Source: Pseudomonadota bacterium (lineage in GTDB: Bacteria > Pseudomonadota > Gammaproteobacteria > Steroidobacterales > Steroidobacteraceae). Taken from it: a stretch of DNA of 51,544 bases. Both the position numbers and the translations under genes were made by a program. Shown piece by piece: positions 41,489 through 50,965 of the stretch (positions are counted from its first letter, which is position 1; every line of letters starts with the position of its first letter). Location: contig JANXUT010000051.1 of NCBI GenBank assembly GCA_025356075.1, positions 1 through 51,544 of the forward strand, read 5' to 3'. Under the pieces are notes generated by a model. That model saw only the letters and a list, made by a program, of their open reading frames with translations. It was not told where the DNA came from and made no database searches.

Positions 41489-42370
41489 TCAGGAGCCGGT
41501 GTCGACGAAGCGCCGCTCGCGCACCGAGATGATCGTGACGCCGACGAGCGTCAGGAGGCCGCCGACAAGGATCCGCGCGCTCAACGGATCGCCGTAGAGG
41601 AGCACGCCGAAGGTGACGCCGAACACGGGCGAGAGCGTCGTCAGCGGCGAGAGGCTCGTCACGGGATGGCGGCGCACGAGCCAGTAGTAGCCGGTGTGGG
41701 CGACGAGGCTCGAGACGAGCGCGGTGAAGAGCACCGCGCCCCAGTCGCGGATCGACGCCGTCGCGACCGCCGCGCGCTGCCCGTCCTCAAGCCAGGCCGT
41801 CAGGAGCCAAAGCACCGGCAGGCCGCTCACCGCGAACCACGCCTGCAGCTCGAAGGGCTTCAGTTCGCTCCCGAGGCGCTTGACGGCGACGAGCCCGAAG
41901 GAGCCGATGAGCGCCGAGGCGACGACGAGCGCAAGCCCGGTGCGCGCGGCGTACACGCTCGGCTGGAACGCGATGATCGCGACACCGGCGAAGGCGAGCG
42001 CGATGCCGAGGCCGCGCCGCCAGTGCACGATCTCGCCGAGGAAGAGCACCGACAGGAGCGTCGTGAACGGCACGCCGAGCTGCTGGGCGATCGCGACGGA
42101 GCCGATGTCCGGTGCCGCACGGATGCCCATGAAGAGCACCGCGTACTGCAGGCCGCCCGACAGCACCGCCGCGACCATGAGCCGCTGCATGCGCCCCGCG
42201 TGCCAGCGGAGGAACGGCAGGAGCACGAGGCCGAGCACCGAGAACCTGAGCGCCGTGAAGAAGACCGGCGGGAAGTGGCTGACCCCGATCTTGCTCGCGA
42301 TGAGGTTGAGGCCCCAGATCAGGTTGATGAAGACGAGGAACGCGAAGTCCCTGGGCGGCAGGTGCGTCAT
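41489..42370 (-). CDS. EamA/DMT-family transporter
   Basis: 293 residues from ATG 42370 with GGGAG just upstream; a much longer frame through the aminopeptidase gene is rejected. Ten predicted membrane helices form two EamA repeats, the first opening FLVFINLIWGLNLIASKIGV and the second near LALVVASALIGSFGLVAVKRLG; SLSPLTTLSPVFGVTFGVLLYGD is typical. Members export or exchange metabolites such as amino acids; substrate is unknown. It follows the aminopeptidase gene by seven bases and precedes ilvD, so amino-acid efflux would fit. Confidence 0.85.
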   Translation of the reverse strand: MTHLPPRDFAFLVFINLIWGLNLIASKIGVSHFPPVFFTALRFSVLGLVLLPFLRWHAGRMQRLMVAAVLSGGLQYAVLFMGIRAAPDIGSVAIAQQLGVPFTTLLSVLFLGEIVHWRRGLGIALAFAGVAIIAFQPSVYAARTGLALVVASALIGSFGLVAVKRLGSELKPFELQAWFAVSGLPVLWLLTAWLEDGQRAAVATASIRDWGAVLFTALVSSLVAHTGYYWLVRRHPVTSLSPLTTLSPVFGVTFGVLLYGDPLSARILVGGLLTLVGVTIISVRERRFVDTGS

Positions 42371-42377
42371 CGCTCCC

Positions 42378-43778
42378 TCACGCGCCGTAGCGCGCGACGA
42401 GGAACCCCGCGAGCGCCCGCACCGACTGCGCCTCCGCCCCGACCGGCCGCCCCGGCCGGTCGCGGCCGTTCCACGCGTACAGGTCGACGTGCACCCACGG
42501 CGTCGTCTCGGCGATGAAGCGCCGCAGGAAGAGCGCGGCGACGATGGAGCCTGCGAACGGCGAGCTCGAGGAGTTCGCAAGATCCGCGACCTTCGAGGCG
42601 AAGTCCTCCTCGTAGGGCGTGTAGAGCGGCATGTGCCAGAGCGGGTCGGCCGCGCGCCTGGCGCTCGTGAGCACCTCGGCGGCGAGCGCATCGGAGCTCG
42701 CGTAGAGCGCGGGGAGTTCGGGGCCGAGCGCCGTGCGCGCCGCTCCCGTCAGGGTTGCCAGGTCAATGACGAGGTCGGGCTTCTCCTCATCGGCGAGGGT
42801 CAGCGCATCGGCGAGCACGAGGCGCCCCTCGGCGTCGGTGTTGGTCACCTCGACCGTGAGCCCCTTGCGCGTCGCGAGCACATCGCCCGGCCGGTAGGCG
42901 TTCGCGCTGACGCTGTTCTCGACCGCGGGCACGAGGAGCCGGAGGCGAACTTTCAGCCCCGCGTCCATGACGATCTGCGCGAGCGCGAGCGCGCAGGCCG
43001 CCCCGCCCATGTCCTTCTTCATGAGCAGCATGCCGCTCGAGGGCTTCAAGTCGAGGCCGCCCGTGTCGAAGCAGACCCCCTTGCCGATCAGCGTCACGCG
43101 CGGGCCGGTCGACCCCCAGCGTAGGTCGACGAGGCGCGGCGCCGCCGCCGCCGCACGCCCGACCGCGTGGATCGCGGGGTAGCCCTCGGCGATCAGCGCA
43201 TCGCCCACCACCTCGCGGCAGCTCGCCCCGTAGCGCGCGGCGACAGCGGCGATCGCCGCGCTCAATTCAACCGGTCCCAGGTCCCCGGCGGGCGTGTTGA
43301 TGAGGTCGCGCGCGAGCGCGTCGGCCGCGGCGAGGCGGCGGACCTCGGCGGCATCCGCGTTCGCGGGCATGACGAGCGTTGCAAGTTCCGCCGGCAGTGG
43401 CGTCCGGTAGCGGTCGAACCGATAGCGACCGATCGCCCAGCCGAGCGCGGCGGCGGTCGCACCGGCGGGGCTGAGCGTATCGCCCAGCCGGTAGGTCCCG
43501 AGCGGCAGCCGCTCGGGCGCGCCCTGCAGGAGCGCTGGCGTGAGGTCCTCGCGCGTCGCGCGGCCGAGGCCGAGCACGGCGCCCACGACATCGCCGTCCG
43601 GGCCCGGCAGCAACAGCACCCGCCCCCGCTCGCCCCGAAAACCGTTCTGCCGGGTCCAGGCCCCGAAGGTCGCGCGGAGGGCGGGTGCGAGGCGTTCGGT
43701 CCAGCCGTCAGACTCCGTTTCGGCGACGAGCCAGAGGGGCCGGCTGCCGGAATCGGGGGACGGGCTCGGGTCGTTCAT
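42378..43778 (-). CDS. M17-family leucyl aminopeptidase-like protein
   Basis: 466 residues from ATG 43778. The two-metal site is seen in LIGKGVCFDTGGLDLKPSSGM and MKKDMGGAA, and the family signature NTDAEGRLVLADAL supplies Asp and Glu ligands plus the catalytic Arg. The N-terminal domain is divergent and shorter than in PepA. It should release N-terminal amino acids from peptides in the cytosol. It is the first gene of aminopeptidase-EamA-ilvD and is divergent from the ilvC leader. Confidence 0.9.
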   Translation of the reverse strand: MNDPSPSPDSGSRPLWLVAETESDGWTERLAPALRATFGAWTRQNGFRGERGRVLLLPGPDGDVVGAVLGLGRATREDLTPALLQGAPERLPLGTYRLGDTLSPAGATAAALGWAIGRYRFDRYRTPLPAELATLVMPANADAAEVRRLAAADALARDLINTPAGDLGPVELSAAIAAVAARYGASCREVVGDALIAEGYPAIHAVGRAAAAAPRLVDLRWGSTGPRVTLIGKGVCFDTGGLDLKPSSGMLLMKKDMGGAACALALAQIVMDAGLKVRLRLLVPAVENSVSANAYRPGDVLATRKGLTVEVTNTDAEGRLVLADALTLADEEKPDLVIDLATLTGAARTALGPELPALYASSDALAAEVLTSARRAADPLWHMPLYTPYEEDFASKVADLANSSSSPFAGSIVAALFLRRFIAETTPWVHVDLYAWNGRDRPGRPVGAEAQSVRALAGFLVARYGA

Positions 43779-43859
43779 CGGTCGGATCCACTACCGGCGG
43801 CGAGGGCCAAGGATAGCGTGCCCCACGGCACAGGGGCCCGCGGACTATGGTGCGCTGCA

Positions 43860-43865
43860 TTGACA
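43860..43865 (+). promoter_or_regulatory. Possible -35 box of the ilvC-leu operon
   Basis: Perfect TTGACA, 51 bases before the leader-peptide start. The corresponding -10 is weak (TGACAT at 43884-43889 with an 18-base spacer), so the exact promoter is uncertain. Confidence 0.4.
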
Positions 43866-43916
43866 AGTTCGGCGCCGCTGTGCTGACATCGGTACGACTC
43901 CGGCGATTTGAGCAGC

Positions 43917-44030
43917 ATGGACAGGATTCTGACCCGCTTGGACGATCTGGACGCCCCGCGCGATGCGACGGGCGCGCTCCTCCTTACCGGGCTCCTTCTT
44001 CGCACAACGAGGTGCGGGATCCACGGCTGA
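43917..44030 (+). CDS. Leucine-rich leader peptide of the ilvC-leuACDB operon
   Basis: 37 codons from ATG 43917 to TGA 44030. Nine of 37 residues are Leu, including two triplets, ALLLTGLLLRTT, at codons 21-23 and 26-28 (CTC CTC CTT, then CTC CTT CTT). The frame ends 25 bases before the attenuator arm and 93 bases before ilvC. Its composition and position identify it as a regulatory leader translated to sense charged leucyl-tRNA. A ribosome binding site is weak (GAGC before the ATG). Confidence 0.75.
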   Translation: MDRILTRLDDLDAPRDATGALLLTGLLLRTTRCGIHG

Positions 44031-44093
44031 CGCAAGGTCACCACGAACAACAGGAACCCCGCACCGGCACCGCCCGAGGCGGGGTTTTCTTTT
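43955..44093 (+). promoter_or_regulatory. Transcription attenuator of ilvC-leuACDB
   Basis: Four mutually exclusive segments are visible. Segment 1, CCCGCGC (43955-43961), pairs with segment 2, GTGCGGG (44012-44018), with one G-U. Segment 2, GGTGCGGG (44011-44018), pairs perfectly with segment 3, CCCGCACC (44058-44065), as antiterminator. Segment 3, AACCCCGC (44055-44062), pairs perfectly with segment 4, GCGGGGTT (44079-44086), followed by TTTTCTTTT, as terminator. Ribosome stalling at the Leu triplets (43977-44000) would favour 2:3 and readthrough. This is the classical amino-acid attenuation layout. Confidence 0.8.
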
Positions 44094-44123
44094 GGCTCTT
44101 CCCTTCTGATTCGGAGATTCAAC

Positions 44124-45128
44124 ATGCGGATTTTCTCAGGCAAGGACGTGGATGCGAAGGCGCTTCGAGGCGCGACGATCGCGATCCTCGGCTATGGCAG
44201 CCAGGGACGCGCGCACGCGCTCAACCTCAAGGATTCCGGCCACAAGGTCGTCGTGGGCTTACGGCGCGGCGGCGCGAGCTGGCAGAAGGCGAAGAAGGAC
44301 GGCCTCGCGGTCGCCGAGCCCGCCGATGCGGTCAAAGGCGCCGCCCTTGTTGCGCTCCTGACCCCTGACCTGACGCAGGCGGCGCTCTACCGCGCGATCA
44401 AGGCGAACCTCGCCAAGGGCGCGACGCTCCTCTTCGCGCACGGCTTCAACATCCACTTCCGCACGATCAAGCCGCGCAAGGACCTGGACGTCGTGCTGAT
44501 CGCGCCGAAAGGCCCGGGCGACCTGGTAAGGCGCCAGTTCCAGCAGGGCCGCGGCGTGCCCTGCCTCATCGCGGTCGCGCAGAACGGCGTCGGCAACCCG
44601 AAGAAGAAGGCCAAGTCCCAGGCGCTCGCCTACGCGCACGGCATCGGCGGTACCCGCGGCGGCGTCCTCGAGACCACGTTCGAGGAGGAGACCGTCACCG
44701 ATCTCTTCGGCGAGCAGGTGGTCCTCTGCGGCGGCGCGACCGAGCTCGTCGTGAAGGGCTTCGAGGTACTGGTGGAGGCCGGCTACAAGCCCGAGGCCGC
44801 GTACTACGAGTGCCTGCACGAGCTCAAGCTCATCGTCGACCTCCTGCAGGAAGGCGGGCTCGCAAAGATGCACCAGTTCATCTCCGAGACCGCCAAGTAC
44901 GGCGACCTCACCCGCGGCCCCCGCATCGTCACGCGCCGGACCAAGGCCGAGATGCGCCGGATCCTGAAGGAGATCCAGAACGGCAAGTTCGCGCGCCAGT
45001 GGATCCGCGAGACGAAGAGCGGCAAGAAGAAGTACACGAAGCTCCTCAACAAGGACTTGAAGCACCCGATCGAGAAGGTCGGCCGCGCGCTGCGCGCCCG
45101 CATGCCCTGGCTGGAACAGGGCCGCTGA
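44124..45128 (+). CDS. ilvC: Ketol-acid reductoisomerase
   Basis: 334 residues, a short (class I) KARI, from ATG 44124 with GGAG seven bases upstream. The NADPH motif GYGSQG is at 23-28, followed by [16 protein letters not shown], whose Arg and Ser contact the cofactor phosphate. [13 protein letters not shown] and [20 protein letters not shown] provide the magnesium and active-site residues. It converts acetolactate or acetohydroxybutyrate into the dihydroxy acids for IlvD. First structural gene of the leucine-attenuated operon; acetolactate synthase genes are not adjacent. Confidence 0.97.
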   Translation: MRIFSGKDVDAKALRGATIAILGYGSQGRAHALNLKDSGHKVVVGLRRGGASWQKAKKDGLAVAEPADAVKGAALVALLTPDLTQAALYRAIKANLAKGATLLFAHGFNIHFRTIKPRKDLDVVLIAPKGPGDLVRRQFQQGRGVPCLIAVAQNGVGNPKKKAKSQALAYAHGIGGTRGGVLETTFEEETVTDLFGEQVVLCGGATELVVKGFEVLVEAGYKPEAAYYECLHELKLIVDLLQEGGLAKMHQFISETAKYGDLTRGPRIVTRRTKAEMRRILKEIQNGKFARQWIRETKSGKKKYTKLLNKDLKHPIEKVGRALRARMPWLEQGR

Positions 45129-45150
45129 TCGCCACCGAAGGCTAAGTCCC

Positions 45151-46734
45151 ATGGCACCGAACGATCCAAACCGCGTCATCATCTTCGACACGACGCTGCG
45201 CGATGGCGAGCAGTCGCCCGGCTGCAGCATGACCCCCCCTGAGAAGCTCAGGGTCGCGAAGGCGCTTGCGGATCTCGGAGTCGATGTCATCGAGGCCGGC
45301 TTCCCGGCGGCCTCGAAGGGCGACTGGGAGTCGGTGCAGACGATCGCCCGCGAGGTGACGGGACCTGTGATCTGCGGGCTCGCGCGCTGCAACCGCGATG
45401 ACATCGAGAAGGCATTCGGGGCGATCAAGGACGCCCCGCGCCACCGGATCCACCTCTTCCTGGCGACCAGCGCGATCCATCGCGAGCACAAGCTCAACAT
45501 GGCCAAGGAAGAAATCCTGAAGAGCGCCGTCGAGTGCGTCAGGTTCGCGAAGTCCCTCGCCGATGACATCGAGTTCTCGCCCGAGGACGCCTCGCGCACC
45601 GAGCTTGAGTTCCTCGCGCAGGTGGTCGAGGCGGCGATCGATGCGGGGGCGACGACGATCAACGTGCCGGACACCGTCGGCTACACGACACCGCAGGAGT
45701 TCGCGGAGGTGTTCGGGTACCTGAAGCGCCACGTCAGGGGCATCGAGCGGGCGGTCCTGTCGGTGCATTGCCACAACGACCTCGGCATGGCCGTCGCCAA
45801 CAGCCTCTCGGCCGCCGTCGCCGGCGCCCGCCAGATCGAGTGCACGATCAACGGCATCGGCGAGCGGGCCGGCAACTGCTCGCTCGAGGAAGTCGTGATG
45901 GCGCTGGCGACGCGTGCCTCCTTCTACGGCCTTTCGACCGGCATCCACACGACGCGGCTCTACCCGACCTCGCGGCTGGTCTCGACGATCACCGGCATGC
46001 CGGTACCGAGAAACAAGGCCGTGGTCGGTGAGAACGCGTTCGCGCACGAGTCCGGCATCCACCAGCACGGCATGCTGAAGCACCACTCGACCTACGAGAT
46101 CATGCGCCCGCAGGACGTCGGTCTCAGCCGCACGCACCTCGTGCTCGGCAAGCACTCGGGCCGCCATGCGCTGCGGGAGCGGATCCGCGAGTTGGGCTTT
46201 GAACTCCCCGAGAGCGAGCTCGCGCGCGTGTTCGAGGAGTTCAAGACGCTCGCCGACAAGAAGAAGGAGCTCTTCGACGGCGACATCGAGGCGCTGGTGC
46301 TGCGTGCGGGCGAGGATGGCTTCGGTCCCTGGACGATCACGCAGCTCGCGACGACCGCGATCTCGGGTGCGCCGGCCTCGGCGGTCGTCAGGGTCACCCA
46401 TAGCGACGGCCGCTCGATCGAGAAAGGCGCGACCGGCGACGGGCCGATCGACGCGGCGTTCAAGGCAATCGAGGCGGCGACCGGAACCGCCGTCAAGCTC
46501 AACAAGTTCGAGGTCCGCAGCGTCACCGAGGGCGAGGACGCCCAGGGCGAGGCGATCGTCTACGTCGAGCACAACGAGCGTAGCTACCGGGGCTCGAGCA
46601 TCAGCACCAACATCATCGAGTCGAGTGCGCGGGCGTATCTCGAGGTCATCAACCGCATCGAGTCGAGCAGGAACAGCACCCGACCCACCCACGCGCAGCT
46701 CTCGGACGAGAAGCTGAGCGAGGCGAACGCGTGA
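45151..46734 (+). CDS. leuA: 2-isopropylmalate synthase
   Basis: 527 residues. [18 protein letters not shown] at the N-terminus and [15 protein letters not shown] provide the catalytic Arg, Asp and metal-binding His-x-His residues. [19 protein letters not shown] and [11 protein letters not shown] follow. The C-terminal leucine-binding regulatory domain (roughly residues 390-505) is present, so feedback inhibition by leucine is expected. It condenses acetyl-CoA and 2-ketoisovalerate, the first committed step to leucine. It is 22 bases after ilvC and overlaps leuC by GTGA. Confidence 0.96.
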   Translation: MAPNDPNRVIIFDTTLRDGEQSPGCSMTPPEKLRVAKALADLGVDVIEAGFPAASKGDWESVQTIAREVTGPVICGLARCNRDDIEKAFGAIKDAPRHRIHLFLATSAIHREHKLNMAKEEILKSAVECVRFAKSLADDIEFSPEDASRTELEFLAQVVEAAIDAGATTINVPDTVGYTTPQEFAEVFGYLKRHVRGIERAVLSVHCHNDLGMAVANSLSAAVAGARQIECTINGIGERAGNCSLEEVVMALATRASFYGLSTGIHTTRLYPTSRLVSTITGMPVPRNKAVVGENAFAHESGIHQHGMLKHHSTYEIMRPQDVGLSRTHLVLGKHSGRHALRERIRELGFELPESELARVFEEFKTLADKKKELFDGDIEALVLRAGEDGFGPWTITQLATTAISGAPASAVVRVTHSDGRSIEKGATGDGPIDAAFKAIEAATGTAVKLNKFEVRSVTEGEDAQGEAIVYVEHNERSYRGSSISTNIIESSARAYLEVINRIESSRNSTRPTHAQLSDEKLSEANA

Positions 46735-48134
46735 GCGCGCTCACGCTCTTCGAGAAGCTGTGGCGCGCCCACGAGGTGGTCGCGGAGACGCCCGAGACGC
46801 CCGCGGTCCTCTACATCGACCTGCACCTCATCCACGAGGTCACCTCCCCGCAGGCGTTCTCGATGCTCCGGAGCCGCGGCATCGGCGTCAGGCGCCGCGA
46901 GCGCACGTTCGCGACCATGGACCACTCGACGCCGACCGACCGGGCGCAGCTCTTCGGTGCGGTGCCGATCCGCATGGAGAGCGCCGCCCACCAGATCCAC
47001 GAGCTCGAGCGCAATTGCGCCGACTTCCAGGTCGAGCTCCTAGGTCTCAAGCACGCGCGCCGCGGCATCGTGCACATCATCGGCCCCGAGCTTGGTCTCA
47101 CGCAGCCGGGGAAGACCATCGTCTGCGGCGACAGCCACACGAGCACCCACGGCGCCTTCGGCGCGCTCGCCTTCGGCATCGGCACCACCGAGGTCGGCCA
47201 CGTGCTCGCGACGCAGTGCCTGTTGCAGCGAAAGCCGAAGACCCTCGGCGTCGAGGTCGAGGGGCCCCTGCCGGCCGGCGTCACCGCCAAGGACCTGGTG
47301 CTTGCGATCATCCACACGCTTGGCGTCGGCGGTGGCACGGGGCACGTGCTCGAGTACCTCGGACCCACGATCCGCGCGCTCTCGATGGACGAGCGCATGA
47401 CGGTGTGCAACATGTCGATCGAGGCCGGCGCGAAGGCGGGCCTCATCGCACCCGATGAGACGACCTACGAGTTCCTGCAGGGCCGCGAGCGAGCGCCGTC
47501 GGGGGCGGCGCTCGAGCGGGCGCTCGAGTCGTGGCGGCAATTGCCGACCGATGCGGGCGCGCGCTTCGACCGGACGCTCTCGATCGATGCCTCGCGGCTC
47601 GCGCCGATGATCACCTACGGCACGAACCCCGGCATGTCGGTCGCGGTCACGGGCACCGTGCCCGTCAGGCTCGACGATCGCGTCCACACGAAGGCGCTCG
47701 AGTACATGGGACTCACGGCCGGCCAGCCGATCCTGGGCCAGCCCATCGAGTACGCGTTCCTCGGCAGCTGCACCAACGGGCGGCTCTCGGACCTGCGCGC
47801 GGCGGCGGGGCTGCTGAAGGGCCGCAAGGTCGCCAGGGGCGTCACGTTCCTCGTCGTGCCGGGCTCGCAGGAGATCAAGCGCGAGGCCGAGGCCGAGGGA
47901 CTCGACCGGGTGTTCATCGAGGCGGGCGCCGACTGGCGCGAGTCGGGCTGCTCGATGTGCCTCGGCATGAACGGCGACCTCGTCACCAAGGGCGCCTACT
48001 GTGTCAGCACCAGCAACCGGAACTTCGAGGGGCGCCAGGGCGTCGGCGCCCGCACGCTCCTCGCAAGCCCCATCACCGCGACGGCGAGCGCGATCGCGGG
48101 ACGGATCGCCGATCCCCGCGAGCTCATGAACTGA
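46731..48134 (+). CDS. leuC: 3-isopropylmalate dehydratase large subunit
   Basis: 467 residues from GTG 46731, which overlaps the leuA stop. Aconitase-family [4Fe-4S] ligands are in [13 protein letters not shown] and [37 protein letters not shown] is the substrate-loop signature. With LeuD it isomerises 2-isopropylmalate to 3-isopropylmalate. Typical length; no truncation. Confidence 0.97.
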   Translation: MSALTLFEKLWRAHEVVAETPETPAVLYIDLHLIHEVTSPQAFSMLRSRGIGVRRRERTFATMDHSTPTDRAQLFGAVPIRMESAAHQIHELERNCADFQVELLGLKHARRGIVHIIGPELGLTQPGKTIVCGDSHTSTHGAFGALAFGIGTTEVGHVLATQCLLQRKPKTLGVEVEGPLPAGVTAKDLVLAIIHTLGVGGGTGHVLEYLGPTIRALSMDERMTVCNMSIEAGAKAGLIAPDETTYEFLQGRERAPSGAALERALESWRQLPTDAGARFDRTLSIDASRLAPMITYGTNPGMSVAVTGTVPVRLDDRVHTKALEYMGLTAGQPILGQPIEYAFLGSCTNGRLSDLRAAAGLLKGRKVARGVTFLVVPGSQEIKREAEAEGLDRVFIEAGADWRESGCSMCLGMNGDLVTKGAYCVSTSNRNFEGRQGVGARTLLASPITATASAIAGRIADPRELMN

Positions 48135-48145
48135 AGGGCGACCGC

Positions 48146-48724
48146 ATGGAACCGATCCGCACCATCCGCTCGCGCACCGTCGTCATGGCGCGCACCAACA
48201 TCGACACCGACCAGATCATGCCGGCGCGATTCCTGCGGACCACGACGCGCGAGGGACTCGGTCAGCACCTCTTCGCCGACTGGCGCTACGACGCCCTGGG
48301 CAACCCGATCGCCGACTTCGTGCTCAACACCCCTGAGGCCGCCGGCTGCCAGGTGCTCGTGGCCGGGCACAATTTCGCCTGCGGCTCCTCGCGCGAGCAC
48401 GCGCCGTGGGGGCTCTACGACTACGGCTTTCGCGCCGTCATCAGCACCGAGATCGCGGACATCTTCCGCAGCAACTCGCTGAAGAACGGGCTGCTGCCGA
48501 TCATCGTCGACGAGGCCACCCACGCCGCGCTCATCGCTGCCCCGGGCACCGAGGTCACGATCGACCTCGAGCGCTCGACGCTCGACATCCCTGGAGTCGG
48601 CGCGGTCGCATTCGTCATCGAGGCGTTCGCGCGCTATTGCCTGCTGAACGGCGTCGATGAGACGGGCTACCTCCTCGCGCAGTCGCGCGCCATCGACGCC
48701 TACGAGCAGCGGGCGTTCGCGTGA
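48146..48724 (+). CDS. leuD: 3-isopropylmalate dehydratase small subunit
   Basis: 192 residues from ATG 48146, eleven bases after leu[17 protein letters not shown] and the swivel-domain motif [21 protein letters not shown] are diagnostic, and the [11 protein letters not shown] segment is conserved. It forms the heterodimer with LeuC. It overlaps leuB by GTGA. Confidence 0.97.
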   Translation: MEPIRTIRSRTVVMARTNIDTDQIMPARFLRTTTREGLGQHLFADWRYDALGNPIADFVLNTPEAAGCQVLVAGHNFACGSSREHAPWGLYDYGFRAVISTEIADIFRSNSLKNGLLPIIVDEATHAALIAAPGTEVTIDLERSTLDIPGVGAVAFVIEAFARYCLLNGVDETGYLLAQSRAIDAYEQRAFA

Positions 48725-49782
48725 AGGCGCACATCGCGCTGCTGCCGGGCGACGGGATAGGACCCGAGGTCACGACCGAGGCGGTCGAGTGCCTGAAGGT
48801 CATCGCCAGCCGCTTCGGCCACGAGTGGCGGCTCGAGGAGGCGATCGTCGGCGCCGCCGCGATCGATGCGACCGGGATGCCGCTCCCCCCCGCGACGCTC
48901 GCCCTCGCGAAGACCGCCGATGCGATCCTCTTCGGCGCGGTCGGCGCGCCGCGCTACTCCGACCCCGCGCACAAAGTAAGGCCCGAGCAGGGCATCCTGC
49001 AGCTTAGGCAGGAGCTCGGCCTCTACGCGAACCTGCGCCCGGTCGTGTGCTTCGAGGCGGTGCGCGACACCTCGCCGCTGAAGCCCGAGCTCCTCGAGGG
49101 GGTCGACATCCTCGTGATCCGCGAGCTCACCGGCGGCATCTACTTCGGCGAGAAGACCCGTACCGAGACGCGCGCGAGCGATCTTTGCGTCTACACGGTG
49201 CCGGAGGTCGAGAGGATCGCGCGCCTGGGCGCCCGCCTCGCCCGCGAGCGCCGCGGCAAGCTCACCTCCGTCGACAAGGCGAACGTGCTCGAGACCTCGC
49301 GCCTGTGGCGCAGCGTCGTCGTGCGCGTCATGAAGGAGGAGTTCCCCGACGTCCTCCTCGATCACATGTACGTGGATGCCGCCGCGATGCACCTCCTCAG
49401 GCGTCCGAGCGACTTCGACGTCCTCATCACCGAGAACATGTTCGGCGACATCCTGACCGACGAGGCCTCGATGCTGGCGGGGTCCTTGGGGCTGTGCGCC
49501 TCCGCCTCGATCGGCGCGAGCACGCGGGGCCTCTACGAGCCGATCCACGGCTCCGCTCCCGACATCGCCGGCAAAGGCATCGCGAACCCGTACGCGGCGA
49601 TCCTGTCGGCCGCGATGCTGCTCAGGCACTCGCTCAGGCTCGAACGGGAAGCGAAGGCGCTCGAGGCGGCGGTCGTTGCAGCGCTCAGCGCGGGCGTCAG
49701 GACGGCAGACTTAAAGCCGCGCGGCGCGCCCGCCTCCACCCGCGACGCCGGCGACGCCGTCAGGGCCGCCCTCGCCCGCTAG
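48721..49782 (+). CDS. leuB: 3-isopropylmalate dehydrogenase
   Basis: 353 residues from GTG 48721, overlapping the leuD stop. [19 protein letters not shown] opens the family; [26 protein letters not shown] and the [23 protein letters not shown] metal/NAD site are complete, as is [33 protein letters not shown], read in pieces. It oxidatively decarboxylates 3-isopropylmalate with NAD+ to make the leucine keto acid. It closes the operon and is convergent with metB, 16 bases away. Confidence 0.97.
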   Translation: MKAHIALLPGDGIGPEVTTEAVECLKVIASRFGHEWRLEEAIVGAAAIDATGMPLPPATLALAKTADAILFGAVGAPRYSDPAHKVRPEQGILQLRQELGLYANLRPVVCFEAVRDTSPLKPELLEGVDILVIRELTGGIYFGEKTRTETRASDLCVYTVPEVERIARLGARLARERRGKLTSVDKANVLETSRLWRSVVVRVMKEEFPDVLLDHMYVDAAAMHLLRRPSDFDVLITENMFGDILTDEASMLAGSLGLCASASIGASTRGLYEPIHGSAPDIAGKGIANPYAAILSAAMLLRHSLRLEREAKALEAAVVAALSAGVRTADLKPRGAPASTRDAGDAVRAALAR

Positions 49783-49798
49783 CGTCGATCGACTCGCC

Positions 49799-50965
49799 TC
49801 AGCGAGCGGTCGCGGCGCGATCGAGACCGGCCTTCAAGTCGGCGACGAGGTCGGCCGGCGCCTCGATGCCGACGGAAAGCCTGAGCATGCTGTCGGTGAT
49901 GCCCGCGTGGATGCGTGCCTCCGGCTCCATCGCCGCGTGCGTCATCGTCGCCGGGTGCGCGATGAGGCTCTCGACGCCGCCGAGCGACTCGGCGAGCGAG
50001 AAGAGCTTCAAGCCGTGCACGAGCGCCTTCACCGCCGGCAGGCCGCCCAGGACATCGAAGCTCACCATCGCGCCCGGCGAGCGCTGCTGGCGGCTCGCGA
50101 GCGCGTGGCCCGGGTGCGACGGCAGACCGGGGTAGTAGACCCGGGACACCGCCGGGTGCCCCGCGAGGAGCGCGACGACGGCCTGCGCGCCCGCCGCGTG
50201 CGCGCCGAGGCGCGCGTGCAGCGTCCGCAGCCCGCGCAGCGTCAGGAAGCTGTCGAACGGCGCGCCGGTGAGCCCAAGGCAGTTGGCCCACCAGGTGAGC
50301 TCGTCCTTCAGGCTCTCGGTCTTCGCAACGACCGCCCCGCCCACCACGTCGCTGTGGCCGTTCAGGTACTTCGTCGTCGAGTGCACGACGAGGTCGGCGC
50401 CTAAGCCGATCGGCTGCTGCCAGGCCGGCGAGAGGAACGTGTTGTCGACCGCGACGAGGGCACCCGCCGCCGAGGCGAGCGCGCTCGCGCGCTTCAGGTC
50501 CGTGATCCGCAGGAGCGGGTTCGAGGGCGACTCGAGCCAGACGAGCCGGGGCTTGTGCGCCAGCGCAGCGCCAAAGGCCGCATCGTCCGTCGGGTCGACG
50601 AAGGCGACCTCGAGGATGCCCTGGCGCTTCAGCGCGCTCAGGAGCCGGAACGTGCCGCCGTAGCAGTCAAAGGGCGCCACGACGAAATCCCCGGCCTTGC
50701 AGAGGTGCGTGACGAGCGTGACCGCCGCCATGCCGGTCGCGGTCACGACGGCGCCCGCCCCGCCTTCGAGGTCGGCGAGCGCGCCGCCGAGCGCATCGCG
50801 CGTCGGGTTGCCCGAGCGCGAGTAGTCGTACGCACCCTTCACGCCAAATTCGGCGAACGCGAAGTTCGAGCTCAGGTAGATCGGCGGGACGACGGCGCCG
50901 TGCTGGGTGTCCGTTTCAAGCGCCGCGCGAACGGTGCGGGTCGTCGGGTCGAGCGGTCGGGTCAT
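49799..50965 (-). CDS. metB: Cystathionine gamma-synthase (trans-sulfuration family)
   Basis: 388 residues from ATG 50965. The PLP lysine is Lys199 in VVHSTTKYLNGHSDVVGG; YDYSRSGNPTRDALGGALADLEGG, FDCYGGTFRLLS and SLGGVESLIAHPATMTHAAM are classical. It should use an O-acylhomoserine made by the upstream MetX-type enzyme and cysteine to form cystathionine. O-acylhomoserine sulfhydrylase activity cannot be excluded from sequence alone. It overlaps metX by four bases. Confidence 0.9.
   Translation of the reverse strand: MTRPLDPTTRTVRAALETDTQHGAVVPPIYLSSNFAFAEFGVKGAYDYSRSGNPTRDALGGALADLEGGAGAVVTATGMAAVTLVTHLCKAGDFVVAPFDCYGGTFRLLSALKRQGILEVAFVDPTDDAAFGAALAHKPRLVWLESPSNPLLRITDLKRASALASAAGALVAVDNTFLSPAWQQPIGLGADLVVHSTTKYLNGHSDVVGGAVVAKTESLKDELTWWANCLGLTGAPFDSFLTLRGLRTLHARLGAHAAGAQAVVALLAGHPAVSRVYYPGLPSHPGHALASRQQRSPGAMVSFDVLGGLPAVKALVHGLKLFSLAESLGGVESLIAHPATMTHAAMEPEARIHAGITDSMLRLSVGIEAPADLVADLKAGLDRAATAR

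Noticed and set aside
45142-46692. 516-codon minus-strand frame opposite leuA
   Set aside because: Antisense shadow; leuA is certain.
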